DNA of 36,368 bases from Rhizobium terrae (GCF_003425685.1 NZ_QJKM01000031.1:1-36368), one strand, 5' to 3'; counted from the stretch's first letter, positions 1 to 7,623 are shown. Numbers and translations are program-made. Notes: generated by a model not told the origin, from the letters alone.

Positions 1-127
1 ACATCAAACAGACCCAGGATCAGTCCGAGAAATGGCCGCCTTCAAATCGGAACGCCGGCCGGAATGAAATCGGAATGACTGGCCGGCTTCAAATCGGAAT
101 CGATGGCCGGCTTCATCGGAATACGCA
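1..127. mobile_element. Right end of an IS21-family-like element (partial)
   Basis: This stretch carries four imperfect tandem units of the form TGGCCGGCTTCAAATCGGAA, at about 33-52, 54-76, 79-100 and 103-122. It ends in TACGCA at 127. IS21-family elements have multiple terminal repeats and 5'-TG...CA-3' ends, and this arrangement matches that layout. The napA reading frame begins at base 128, so 127 is very likely the element boundary. No istA or istB coding sequence is visible because the window starts inside the element. The family call rests on terminal architecture and recalled rhizobial IS21 ends, not on a transposase. Confidence 0.6.
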
Positions 128-1723
128 GGATATGGTCTTCGGCCGGAGGATCCGCTTGAATTGAAGGCGGGGAATGCGGCCAATCCGGCCAACATGGAGC
201 CCACGGATTTCGAGTCCTTCAAGAAATTCGTCTCCGATTACACTCTCGAGAAGGTGGCAGCCCTTACGGGGGCGGACCCTGGATTCTTGAAGCAACTAGC
301 CGAACTTTATGCCGATCCATCCCGCAAAGTCATGTCCTTGTGGACAATGGGCTTCAATCAACATGTGCGGGGCGTGTGGGCGAACCACATGCTTTACAAC
401 CTCCACCTGTTAACCGGCAAAATTTCCGAGCCGGGCAACGGGCCTTTCTCCCTGACGGGCCAGCCATCAGCCTGCGGTACCGCGCGCGAGGTGGGGACAT
501 TTGCCCATCGGTTACCCGCAGACATGACGGTCACCAATCCGGATCACCGCCGCCACGCCGAAGAAATCTGGAAGCTCCCCGAGGGACATCTCCCGGACAA
601 ACCGGGATACCATGCGGTTCAGCAAGATCGCATGCTGAAGGACGGTAAGCTCAGCTTTTATTGGGTCCAGGTCAACAACAACGTCCAGGCCGCCCCGAAC
701 ACCAAGAACGAGACCTACCAGGGATACCGGAACCCGGGCAACTTCATTGTTGTCTCGGACGCCTATCCCACCATCACTGCGATGTCGGCGGACCTCATCC
801 TTCCCGCGGCTATGTGGGTCGAAAAGGAGGGAGCCTATGGCAATGCCGAGCGTCGGACCCACGTCTGGCATCAGCTCGTTCAGGCACCGGGCGATGCCCG
901 CTCCGACCTATGGCAGATGGCCGAGTTTTCCAAGCGGTTCACGACAGAGGAGGTTTGGCCGCCGGACACTCTTCAAAAGCACCCTGAATACAGAGGCAAG
1001 ACCCTGTTCGACGTGCTGTTCAAGAACGGCCAGGTAGACCGCTTCCCTTTGAGCGAAATCGATCCGGCCTATGCAAACAACGAGGCCAAAGCGTTCGGGT
1101 TTTACATCCAAAAGGGACTGTTCGAGGAGTATGCCTCCTTTGGTCGTGGCCACGGGCACGATCTTGCACCTTACGACCGCTACCATCAGGAGAGGGGGCT
1201 ACGTTGGCCAGTGGTGGATGGCCAGGAGACAAAGTGGCGTTATCGAGAAGGGTACGATCCTTACGTCAAGCCCGGGGAAGGAGTCAGATTTTACGGCCGA
1301 CCGGACGGGAAAGCAGTCATTCTTGCCGTTCCTTACGAGCCACCCGCCGAGTCTCCCGACAAGGAATATGATTTCTGGCTGGTGACGGGCAGGGTTCTTG
1401 AACACTGGCATTCAGGCTCAATGACGATGCGGGTTCCGGAGCTATACAAGGCGTTTCCCGGTGCGCGATGTTTCATGAATGCCGACGACGCCAGAAAACG
1501 TGGGTTCAATCAGGGCGCTGAAATCCGAATCGTATCCCGCCGCGGCGAAATCCGGTCGCGCGTCGAAACCCGCGGGCGTAACCGCATGCCGCCGGGCGTG
1601 ATCTTCGTGCCTTGGTTTGACGCGAGCCAGCTGATCAACAAGGTCACGCTCGACGCCACCGATCCCATCTCCAAACAGACGGATTACAAGAAATGCGCAG
1701 TCAAGATACTCCCCGTTGCATAG
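128..1723 (+). pseudogene. napA: Periplasmic nitrate reductase catalytic subunit NapA, 5'-truncated by an IS
   Basis: NapA is the Mo-bisMGD catalytic subunit that reduces nitrate in the periplasm, taking electrons from NapC through NapB. The frame is open from base 128 (GYGLRPE...) and reads about 531 codons of typical NapA C-terminus, including GFNQHVRGVWANH, SLTGQPSACGTAREVG, WVEKEGAYGNAERRT, GRGHGHDLAPYD and TGRVLEHWHSGSMT. Full-length NapA is about 830 residues. The Tat signal, the N-terminal [4Fe-4S] cysteines and the Mo-ligand cysteine are therefore absent here. A TTG at 161 could start a 520-aa product, but it would lack cofactor-binding parts. The frame shows no internal damage, which suggests recent disruption. 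The missing 5' part could lie on the far side of the IS. Confidence 0.93.
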
Positions 1724-2184
1724 CTCGTGGTCACTGGACGGTCATCACAGCGGTTGTCGTCGGCGTGTTTTCGGGCACGTTTGCTATCGCGCAGATGGTT
1801 CCCGATCTTTCGGGGCCTGCGGATACGATGGGGCAGGTACCAGCAAGGCCGATGCCAAAGTGGAACGTCGATGACGTGCGCAAGATGCGGGCCTACCCGG
1901 ATCAGCCGCCAGTCATCCCCCATTCCATCGAAGGATATCAGCTGTCCGTCAACACCAACCGCTGCCTGTCGTGTCATAAGCGTGAATTCACCCAAAGCGC
2001 TGGAGCGCCGATGATCAGTGTCACTCACTACATGACCCGGGATGCGCAGATGCTCGCCGACGTCTCGCCAAGGCGTTACTTCTGCACGGCGTGCCATGTC
2101 CCCCAGGCCGACGTGAAGCCACTTGTAGGCAACACTTTTCGGGACATGAGCCAGATGGGGGTCGAACACATGGGGGGAGACTAG
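1693..2184 (+). CDS. napB: Diheme cytochrome c NapB, nitrate reductase electron transfer subunit
   Basis: NapB is the small periplasmic subunit that passes electrons from NapC to NapA. The 163-aa product has an N-terminal hydrophobic signal segment (about residues 15-34) and two c-type heme motifs, CLSCH at 91-95 and CTACH at 131-135, with the usual NapB surroundings (PPVIPHSIEGY, NTNRCLSCH, RRYFCTACHVPQ). The ATG lies inside the 3' end of napA with a 31-bp overlap, so translation was presumably coupled to napA. The gene looks intact. With napA truncated, its natural partner and probably its promoter have been lost from this side of the insertion. Confidence 0.95.
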   Translation: MRSQDTPRCIARGHWTVITAVVVGVFSGTFAIAQMVPDLSGPADTMGQVPARPMPKWNVDDVRKMRAYPDQPPVIPHSIEGYQLSVNTNRCLSCHKREFTQSAGAPMISVTHYMTRDAQMLADVSPRRYFCTACHVPQADVKPLVGNTFRDMSQMGVEHMGGD

Positions 2185-2186
2185 AG

Positions 2187-2873
2187 ATGGGCAAGATTAC
2201 TCGGTTGGCCGGCTGGATATGGAAGCTGCTCACGACGCCAGCCGCCACTCTTAGCCTCGCATTCCTGACCTTGGGCGGCTTTGTCGGGGGGGTGGTTTTC
2301 TGGGGGGCATTCAATACCGCGCTCGAAATCACGAACACCGAAGCCTTCTGCGCCGGGTGTCACGAGATGCGCACAAACGTCTACGAGGAGATGACCCGAA
2401 CCGTTCACTTCTCGAACCGCTCGGGGGTGCGAGCATCCTGTCCGGACTGCCATGTTCCTCATGAGTGGACGGATAAGATCGCCCGTAAGATGCAGGCTTC
2501 GAAAGAGGTCTGGGGAAAAATATTCGGGACAATCAACACTCGTGAAAAGTTTCTCGATCAGCGCCTGCGCCTCGCCCAGCACGAGTGGCACCGCCTGAAG
2601 GCCAACGACAGTCTGGAGTGCCGAAACTGTCATTCGTCGGTAGCCATGGACCTATCGAAGCAGACGCAACGCGCGGCCGACATCCATACGCGCTACCTCC
2701 TGAGCGGGAAAGCGACATGCATCGACTGTCATAAAGGCATTGCCCACGAGCTTCCCAACATGCAGGGCGTAAAGCCCGGGTGGCAAGTGCCGGATGAGCT
2801 AGAAGGCGAGGTTTTGCCGAGCGCATCGGCGGTTGACGAACTGCGGCGTCTTATGGACATCGCTCATAAATAG
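2187..2873 (+). CDS. napC: Membrane-anchored tetraheme cytochrome c NapC
   Basis: NapC is a NapC/NirT-family quinol dehydrogenase that moves electrons from the membrane quinol pool to periplasmic NapAB. The 228-aa protein has one N-terminal membrane anchor (about 18-40) and four CxxCH heme motifs at residues 55-59, 85-89, 145-149 and 178-182, the normal count and spacing. The ATG at 2187 was chosen because a strong GGGGGGAGA lies just upstream and it follows the napB stop by 2 nt. Upstream in-frame starts would run through napB. It appears complete and could in principle serve another periplasmic acceptor now that napA is broken. Confidence 0.95.
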   Translation: MGKITRLAGWIWKLLTTPAATLSLAFLTLGGFVGGVVFWGAFNTALEITNTEAFCAGCHEMRTNVYEEMTRTVHFSNRSGVRASCPDCHVPHEWTDKIARKMQASKEVWGKIFGTINTREKFLDQRLRLAQHEWHRLKANDSLECRNCHSSVAMDLSKQTQRAADIHTRYLLSGKATCIDCHKGIAHELPNMQGVKPGWQVPDELEGEVLPSASAVDELRRLMDIAHK

Positions 2874-2903
2874 GGCCATTCCTGCCCGCCGAGCGGGGCC
2901 TGG

Positions 2904-3066
2904 TCATCCACTGATCTTTCCGGTGAATGCGTAACCGACACCCCCGGACGGCCTTGATGAGTTGAGGCTGGCCCGCGTCGGCTTCGATCTTGCGGCGGAG
3001 CCGCACGATCTGGGTATCGACAGTCCGGTCAAAAGCCTCAAACTGGCGCCCGCGGGTGGCCGATTG
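2904..3066 (-). pseudogene. Relic of an OmpR-type response regulator, C-terminal DNA-binding end
   Basis: Reading the minus strand gives SATRGRQFEAFDRTVDTQIV, RLRRKIEADAGQPQLIKAVR and then, after a shift of frame, GVGYAFTGKISG and a stop. This is the recognition-helix and wing end of an OmpR/PhoB winged-helix domain. A run of five G (CCGGGGGTG on the minus strand) where the family frame needs four causes the shift. Everything upstream, including the receiver domain and the rest of the effector domain, is missing. It is a non-functional fragment, and similarity stops near 3066. Confidence 0.75.
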
Positions 3067-3151
3067 ATTTTCGTAGGTTCTTTCTGCAATTTGCGCCTAC
3101 ACCTCTCATCGTGGTTATGCGACAACATAGATTAAAAGCATTTGTGATTAT

Positions 3152-3255
3152 CATTTTTTCGGGCTGTGAGTTCAATCAGGGTCTCAGCCGCGTCGAGCGC
3201 CCGGCTAATAAGGGCCAGTCATCACCGACCGAGGAACGCCAGCCTACCTGGAGAC
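3152..3255 (+). pseudogene. Relic of a Phd/YefM-type antitoxin gene
   Basis: Translating the plus strand gives FSGCEFNQGLSRVERPAN and then, one frame over, GPVITDRGTPAYLE. This aligns with the intact antitoxin at 5103 (LSGRELNQDLGRAKRAAK...GPVIITDRGRPAHVL). At nucleotide level the two align along about 90 bases, with a 1-nt deletion and a 3-nt deletion in the relic. No toxin partner follows. The relic ends where the ribosome binding site of the next gene begins. Confidence 0.65.
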
Positions 3256-3261
3256 CGACCG

Positions 3262-4611
3262 ATGCCGACCAGCCATGACCTCAAAGGTCTTATAAAATTC
3301 CTTGCCCGTGACGAGTGGAGCGAATGTTTCGATGAGGTGTTTTACGACCATTTTGGACCGGTGCTCGATACTGCCGACATGGATTTTGAGGACATTGCCG
3401 AAATCCTCGGTGAGGTTTGGGCAATGACGCTTTGGGGCTGCGCCTTCGAGGATTTCCTCACCCAAGAATTCGAGGTCGAGGGCGGCAACATTGTCGATGA
3501 ATATCTCAAACGCCGTGGTTGGAAGGAGAACGCTCAGGCAAAGGCTTATATGAAGGCGCTGCGAACCTCAGTCATGAGCCTTTACGAGGTGAGTGAAATC
3601 GTGCCTGGCACATCACTTGTCGCGCGCGACCTTATTCGAGGTGGCGAACCGATCGCCGTCAGCGAAGGCACTGCCACCAAAACCTTAAAACAATGGGACA
3701 GGATCGCCGCCCGTATCGTCCCGCTGGCAGGCAAAAATGTCTTTGGCGGTGGGCTTTTACCGTTCACGCCGGAGGCGACCGAGGCGCTGTTTGACGGCCT
3801 GCGGAATACCTTCGGTAAGAAGAATGCCAAAAAGCTGCCGGCGATCAATGACGCCGACTTACAATCGGTCGCGTTCATGTTCACCCTGTCCTGGCTTTTC
3901 GACACGCTTGAGCGTACCATGGAGATGCCGGCACTCCAGAACAGTGATGGGCATGAACTCGTTTTCCACGACGTCAGGTTTCCGCTGGCGTCCGGGACGA
4001 CACAAAAAGACGTTACCGCACAGTTAAACACTATTCCGGGCCTGTCGACGGAAAACGGAAAATTCTGGAATTGGCTTGAGCTAGAGCCAAAGCCCACCGC
4101 TAACGCGCGCGCCGGCCAAACCTTTGATATTACACTGGACGAAGGCGCGCGGATCTTGGGAAACATCGAATTGAAGGGAAAGTTCTTGCACTTGGCCACC
4201 AATTCGGCCGAGCGCGCGCAAGAAGGAACGAACCTGATCCAGCAGCGGCTCGGTAATCTCGTCCGCGCACCGCTTACCGAAATCCGCACAGTCGAACAGA
4301 TGATCGCCGAGCGGCCGGCCCGCAAAAGGCAAGAGCGCGCATCCGAAATCCCGCCTGAGATTGCCGAGCAGGTCGTTCACCAGTTCTTGGATCGCCAATA
4401 TCGAGAAACTCTTGACCAGCCTGTCGGCATGCTCGGCAACAAAACCCCTCGACAGGCCGTAAAATCAGCCGCCGGTCGAAAGAAGGTTGTCGAATGGCTG
4501 AAATATCTCGAAAACCACTCGTCACGGCATCCCAATCCTGCCGATCCTATGGCAACATACAGCTTCGAATGGATGTGGCGCGAACTCGGTGTGCTTGATC
4601 TGCGCCAATAA
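3262..4611 (+). CDS. Uncharacterised protein with SEC-C-family-like segments
   Basis: The 449-aa product has no signal peptide, no membrane segment and no recognisable enzyme motif. The segment SLYEVSEIVPGTSLVARDLI (about 106-125) followed by LKQWDRIAARIV, and the C-terminal part LGNKTPRQAVKSAAGRKKVV plus a final MWRELGVLDL, resemble regions I know from large SEC-C-associated proteins, in which the last part looks like a ParS/MbcA-type domain. The SEC-C zinc-binding cysteines themselves are absent. ATG at 3262 was chosen because GGAG lies 6-9 nt upstream. The GTG at 3166 would translate the antitoxin relic and is unlikely. The gene sits alone between TA genes and IS relics. Function is unknown. 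Confidence 0.8.
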   Translation: MPTSHDLKGLIKFLARDEWSECFDEVFYDHFGPVLDTADMDFEDIAEILGEVWAMTLWGCAFEDFLTQEFEVEGGNIVDEYLKRRGWKENAQAKAYMKALRTSVMSLYEVSEIVPGTSLVARDLIRGGEPIAVSEGTATKTLKQWDRIAARIVPLAGKNVFGGGLLPFTPEATEALFDGLRNTFGKKNAKKLPAINDADLQSVAFMFTLSWLFDTLERTMEMPALQNSDGHELVFHDVRFPLASGTTQKDVTAQLNTIPGLSTENGKFWNWLELEPKPTANARAGQTFDITLDEGARILGNIELKGKFLHLATNSAERAQEGTNLIQQRLGNLVRAPLTEIRTVEQMIAERPARKRQERASEIPPEIAEQVVHQFLDRQYRETLDQPVGMLGNKTPRQAVKSAAGRKKVVEWLKYLENHSSRHPNPADPMATYSFEWMWRELGVLDLRQ

Positions 4612-5039
4612 CAGCCGCCGGATTGCTGCTCCAGGAATGGACTGAGGCTTTGAAGCATCGGGACAGAATATTGTATGAAAACGATCTGGCCTGCTCTGCG
4701 TGAAGATGGCCGCACAATAGGCGTTCCTTGTCACAGAATAGTTTTCGAAGCAGACATGCCGTCGCATGGCTAAATAGTTCGAGCAATATTTGATCCCAAG
4801 CTTCGATGGGGCAGCTGGTCCGTATCAATTGGCTGTCCATGAAGAACAACGATTCGTCGATTACCGGCATTGAGTTTGACACTGTGGAGAGTGCGAGAAC
4901 AGCCCAGATGATTGCCAGCCAAAGCTTGATCCATTGGAGGATGCGCCTGAACTCATAGCCGACTGCTGCGAGGACGGCGCTGGCGGTGTCGCCGAATGGT
5001 TCCGGCGAGATGGTTGACGTCCCGCCGCGAGTTCGCATC
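4612..5039. other. Gene-poor stretch with an IS5-type relic
   Basis: About 430 bases between the 449-aa gene and the antitoxin promoter. Apart from the transposase relic at 4890-5000, I see no coding sequence with a ribosome binding site, no RNA gene and no clear terminator. A long minus-strand frame (5056 down to 4547) crosses the whole stretch and enters the 449-aa gene. It is best explained as the read-through of the transposase relic. Confidence 0.4.
4890..5000 (-). pseudogene. C-terminal relic of an IS5-type transposase
   Basis: The minus strand reads PFGDTASAVLAAVGYEFRRI and then LQWIKLWLAIIWAVLAL. This resembles the end of IS5-group transposases, which have a conserved GD-x-x-NAVLAAxGYNF...L.W segment followed by a hydrophobic helix. 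Nothing upstream of it matches the DDE domain, and the frame runs on into unrelated sequence. Similarity is short, so the family call is tentative. Confidence 0.45.
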
Positions 5040-5100
5040 TTGCAATTCCAGTTCATGCGGAATAAATGTGGTTACGTAACCACGAATGTTGGGAGGCTTG
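5040..5100 (+). promoter_or_regulatory. Phd/VapC promoter-operator with perfect 16-bp palindrome
   Basis: GTGGTTACGTAACCAC at 5068-5083 is a perfect palindrome placed 20 nt before the antitoxin start codon. A possible -35 (TTGCAA, 5040-5045) and -10 (TAAATG, 5063-5068) sit so that the palindrome overlaps the -10 and start point. GGAGG at 5092-5096 is the ribosome binding site. Antitoxins of this class usually repress their own operon by binding such palindromes. The promoter hexamers are only weak matches. Confidence 0.65.
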
Positions 5101-5102
5101 TC

Positions 5103-5357
5103 ATGACCGTCACCACACTTTCAGGCCGGGAACTCAATCAGGATCTTGGCCGCGCAAAGCGCGCCGCCAAGGAAGGGCCGGTGATCATCACCGACAGGGG
5201 GCGACCCGCGCATGTCCTCTTGTCCTTCGATGAGTATAAGCGGCTTACCAGTAAAATGCGGACGCTCGGTGACATGCTTGCCACGCCGGGAACGGAAGAC
5301 GTCGACCTGCCGCTTCCGCGGCGCACGGAACATGCCCGGCCGGTCGATCTGTCTTGA
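5103..5357 (+). CDS. Type II antitoxin, Phd/YefM family
   Basis: An 84-aa antitoxin that would bind and neutralise the PIN-domain toxin encoded next and repress the operon. The N-terminal half (SGRELNQDLGRAKRAAKEGP, then VIITDRGRPAHVLLSFDEY) is the typical Phd/YefM DNA-binding fold. The C-terminal tail (TEDVDLPLPRRTE) is the kind that wraps a VapC/FitB toxin. The ATG at 5103 follows GGAGG with 6-nt spacing. A longer frame from 4986 has no supporting ribosome binding site. The stop codon overlaps the toxin start (TGATG), indicating translational coupling. A degenerate relative lies at 3152. Confidence 0.9.
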   Translation: MTVTTLSGRELNQDLGRAKRAAKEGPVIITDRGRPAHVLLSFDEYKRLTSKMRTLGDMLATPGTEDVDLPLPRRTEHARPVDLS

Positions 5358-5803
5358 TGCTGTTGCTCGATACCAATGTCGTGTCGGAACTGCGCAAGAT
5401 TGCGAGCGGCAAGGCACACCCCAATGTCGCGCTCTGGAACGAAACTGTCGATCCGGCCGAGACCTTTATTTCGTCTATAGTCTTGCACGAGCTGGAGATT
5501 GGTGTCCGACTGGTGGAGTATAATGATGCAGCCGCTGGAAAAGTGTTGCGCAGTTGGCTGGAAAATACCGTCCTCACGACTTTTTTCGGTCGCATCCTAC
5601 CTCTCGATGAGGCGGCGGCCCGTCAGGCAGCCCAATGGCATGTACCTGATCCCAAGCCGATCAATGATGCCTACATCGCAGCGACGGCGCTCACTCGTCG
5701 CATGACGCTCGTAACGCGCAACATCAAGGACTTCGACGGTATGGGGGTCGCATTGATGAACCCTTGGGAGCATTCCGACAAAGCCTCCAACAACGGCGAT
5801 TAA
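5357..5803 (+). CDS. vapC: PIN-domain ribonuclease toxin, VapC/FitB type
   Basis: The 148-aa PIN-domain protein would cleave RNA when freed from its antitoxin. The four acidic residues expected for metal binding are present: D5 (LLDTNV), E45 (LHELEIG), D104 (INDAYIA) and D125 (NIKDF). The sequence LLDTNVVSELRK at the N terminus is typical of the FitB-like branch. The ATG at 5357 overlaps the antitoxin stop by one base, so the two are made from one message. No frame damage is visible, so this is probably a working toxin-antitoxin pair. Confidence 0.9.
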   Translation: MLLLDTNVVSELRKIASGKAHPNVALWNETVDPAETFISSIVLHELEIGVRLVEYNDAAAGKVLRSWLENTVLTTFFGRILPLDEAAARQAAQWHVPDPKPINDAYIAATALTRRMTLVTRNIKDFDGMGVALMNPWEHSDKASNNGD

Positions 5804-6051
5804 TCTCTTGAGCTTGAAACTGTCGGCGATGCGGCCGCGGCCGGACGAAAACGGCCTGCCGACGGGCGGCAGCCAAGCGGAGAAAACCCGCGCTCTTCTC
5901 CCGCGCCGTAGGGTTTTTTGAAGCCGTGCGGGAACCTGGTATTCAATGGATAAGGAACCTTGTCGCCTCTAGGCCGATCGGCCGAGTTCATGAGCCGCAC
6001 CATCATGCCCGGAAGGTTATGTCGAAGCGGGGTATCCATCCGAGGTGGCTT
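5804..6051. other. Non-coding stretch after vapC
   Basis: About 250 bases between vapC and the IS4-type relic. It holds a perfect 12-bp GC palindrome, CGGCCGCGGCCG, at 5832-5843. I see no ORF with a ribosome binding site and no RNA gene. The right part probably belongs to the non-coding end of the IS4-type element. Confidence 0.35.
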
Positions 6052-6375
6052 TCAGTTATCCACAAATTCCGGCTCAATGGCTGCACCGATCCTGATATCG
6101 ATTAAGCGCGACAAGTCCAACCACATGACGGTATTCCCCGGTGGCGGGTCGTGGGCGCGATCCGGATAACCGCCGAGCCTGGCAATTTTGGTCAGATAGT
6201 CGGACAAAGTGCTCGCGCGGGATGGAGACGGCCCGCCCTTGGGCAGCAGATGGTCGAGCAGCTTCATCTCGATCGGCGTGATCGCGACAGTGGGGTCGGC
6301 ATCCGGTGTGGCTCGGTTGAGCATCGTCATCCAGAAGGTCCGCCAGGCAGAGTAAATCGGATTCTGGTTATCGAG
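6052..6375 (-). pseudogene. C-terminal relic of an IS4-family transposase
   Basis: The minus strand reads SAWRTFWMTMLNRATPDADP, TLSDYLTKIARLGGYPDRAH and DPPPGNTVMWLDLSRLIDIR, then ends at a stop. The motif LxKIARLGGYxxRAxDPPPGNxVMWRG is characteristic of the C-terminal end of Tn5-like IS4 transposases. The DDE catalytic part is missing. The relic is cut at its upstream side by the AT-rich gene at 6395, whose start lies about 20 bases beyond. Confidence 0.8.
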
Positions 6376-6394
6376 AATCAGTAGACTGGAAGTA

Positions 6395-6760
6395 ATGAGA
6401 AAGAAGAGAATAGAAGCGCTGAATGCACTGGAAAAAGAGCGCCTCCTTGAAATTATTGCCGCGGCAAAATCAGGCGATTGGGAAAGATTTTCTTTTCTTA
6501 CGGATAAGCCATTTTCAAATGAATCTTCAATGAGAGAGCAATTCGAGGATTCTTCCCAGCTGATCAAAAATCTCAATAAAAATCCAGAATTTGATGTGGA
6601 AATCAAAACTCATAAAGATGGAAGTCGCTTAATTTTTGCTAAAATTGCCATGGATAACCCAGATGACAATCCAATTCTTCTAACACTTCACAGTTTCCAA
6701 GAGGAATCAAAAAATCTCATTAGTATCTGGACGTTCTATCAAGAAATAAGCTTTAAATAG
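6395..6760 (+). CDS. AT-rich hypothetical protein, 121 aa
   Basis: A 121-aa, charged, probably cytosolic protein with no signal peptide or membrane segment. It has an N-terminal Lys/Arg/Glu-rich helix (RKKRIEALNALEKERLLEII) and then what looks like a small alpha/beta fold. I do not recognise a family. The gene is far richer in A and T than its neighbours: 20 of 60 bases are G or C at 6601-6660. It begins directly beside the cut edge of an IS4-type relic. The upstream TGGAAGTA is close to the ATG, so the ribosome binding site is imperfect. It was probably acquired by transfer together with IS activity. Confidence 0.6.
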   Translation: MRKKRIEALNALEKERLLEIIAAAKSGDWERFSFLTDKPFSNESSMREQFEDSSQLIKNLNKNPEFDVEIKTHKDGSRLIFAKIAMDNPDDNPILLTLHSFQEESKNLISIWTFYQEISFK

Positions 6761-7111
6761 TCATTCTTCAAATCCAGAAACTCGTTCCATAATGGCCATA
6801 TGCATGCGATGCTGCGCTCCGGTGAGCTCTTCGACAGGGCGACAGCCACCACCTAACTCTCAAGCTCTGTAACGCCCATGGCGTGAAGAGGCGTCCCTGC
6901 CGGGACCGAGGCTGGTCCATTCCGTTAAGACCGTTGCACCGCGAGTTTGCCCGCAGCGTGCGAGACATACATTGGAAGGACTGTCCCGCGAAGCACCACA
7001 ATGCGGCGACCTATGTCGACCGCGTACACGACCATGCTCCCGGCAAACAGCCATCCGTCGCTAAAAGGCGCTTGCAAATCTCGCTATTAGACGACAGTCT
7101 TACACTCGTTT
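6761..7111. other. Stretch without a recognisable gene
   Basis: About 350 bases between the AT-rich gene and an IS66-type relic. Both strands contain short open frames (for example 6883 onward on the plus strand). None has a good ribosome binding site or a product I can assign. It probably contains decayed mobile-element sequence. Confidence 0.35.
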
Positions 7112-7250
7112 CGAGGCGGTGCGGACGGATCTTGTTGAAATCTGGGTAGGCGACACGGCACTTCGTGTGAGCGCTGCGATCGATCCAGGGCTGTTGGTCG
7201 GGATCGTGAAAGCGGTACGCCGAGCATGATTGCTCTCGCCACGTCAACCA
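7112..7250 (+). pseudogene. IS66-type orfA end and orfB beginning, relic
   Basis: The plus strand reads RTDLVEIWVGDTALRVSAAI and DPGLLVGIVKAVRRA then stop at 7227-7229. This is the usual C-terminal end of the IS66 accessory protein TnpA (VGD..IRV...D..LL..++.AVR). The stop overlaps an ATG at 7226 whose product begins MIALATS, as expected for TnpB, and homology is lost within about 10 codons. Upstream sequence is not orfA. This is a relic of a different IS66-type copy from the one at 25 kb. Confidence 0.65.
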
Positions 7251-7362
7251 ATAAAGCTATATTCGCCGTTCTTCACGGTCGACTACCCAAATGTGGCAGG
7301 TTTACGCCCGCACCGTCGTAATGCGAAAATTGCAGCCGCCGGTTCCGCTATCCTTGATTGTC

Positions 7363-7592
7363 ATGAACCCTTATGACGATCCCGATACGCTGTACGATTT
7401 CCTGAAGAACGTTAAAACCGTCGATGAGTTTTCGCCAAGAAAGAACCCGCTTTCGATGACGCTTTCATGCGCGAAACCGCCCTCGCCATGATAGAGAATG
7501 GCCCACCGGAAGAACTTGTGCTGTCGGGCCTCAAAGCCACGGAACGGCCGGAATACGCCGAAAAATTGGCGGAGCGAAAAAATGCGAATTAA
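7363..7592 (+). pseudogene. Degenerate unidentified ORF with one frameshift
   Basis: The frame from ATG 7363 reads MNPYDDPDTLYDFLKNVKTV then DEF. One base over, it continues as AKKEPAFDDAFMRETALAMI, ENGPPEELVLSGLKATERPE and YAEKLAERKNAN to a TAA at 7590. The joined product of about 76 residues has normal protein-like composition in both halves, which supports a single small gene broken by a 1-nt shift near 7430. I do not recognise the family. Confidence 0.4.
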
Positions 7593-7623
7593 CCGTATGG
7601 CGGGTAGAAGCTGGAATGGATGA

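Noticed and set aside
1..127. Tandem repeats at the window start as a CRISPR array
   Set aside because: Units are only about 20 bp, nearly contiguous with no unique spacers, and end at an IS-type terminus inside napA.
2878..2905. CCCGC-CGA-GCGGG stem after napC as a terminator
   Set aside because: Only 5 bp of stem and no T-tract.
3166..3261. GTG start at 3166 extending the 449-aa gene by 32 residues
   Set aside because: The extension translates the degenerate antitoxin relic and has no ribosome binding site, while ATG 3262 has a well-placed GGAG.
4547..5056. 169-aa minus-strand ORF as a membrane protein gene
   Set aside because: Only a short segment resembles a transposase end. The rest overlaps the real 449-aa gene and lacks protein-like features.
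6860..7149. ORFs on both strands (for example 88 aa from 6883)
   Set aside because: No ribosome binding site, no recognisable product, and composition typical of overlapping shadow frames in decayed DNA.
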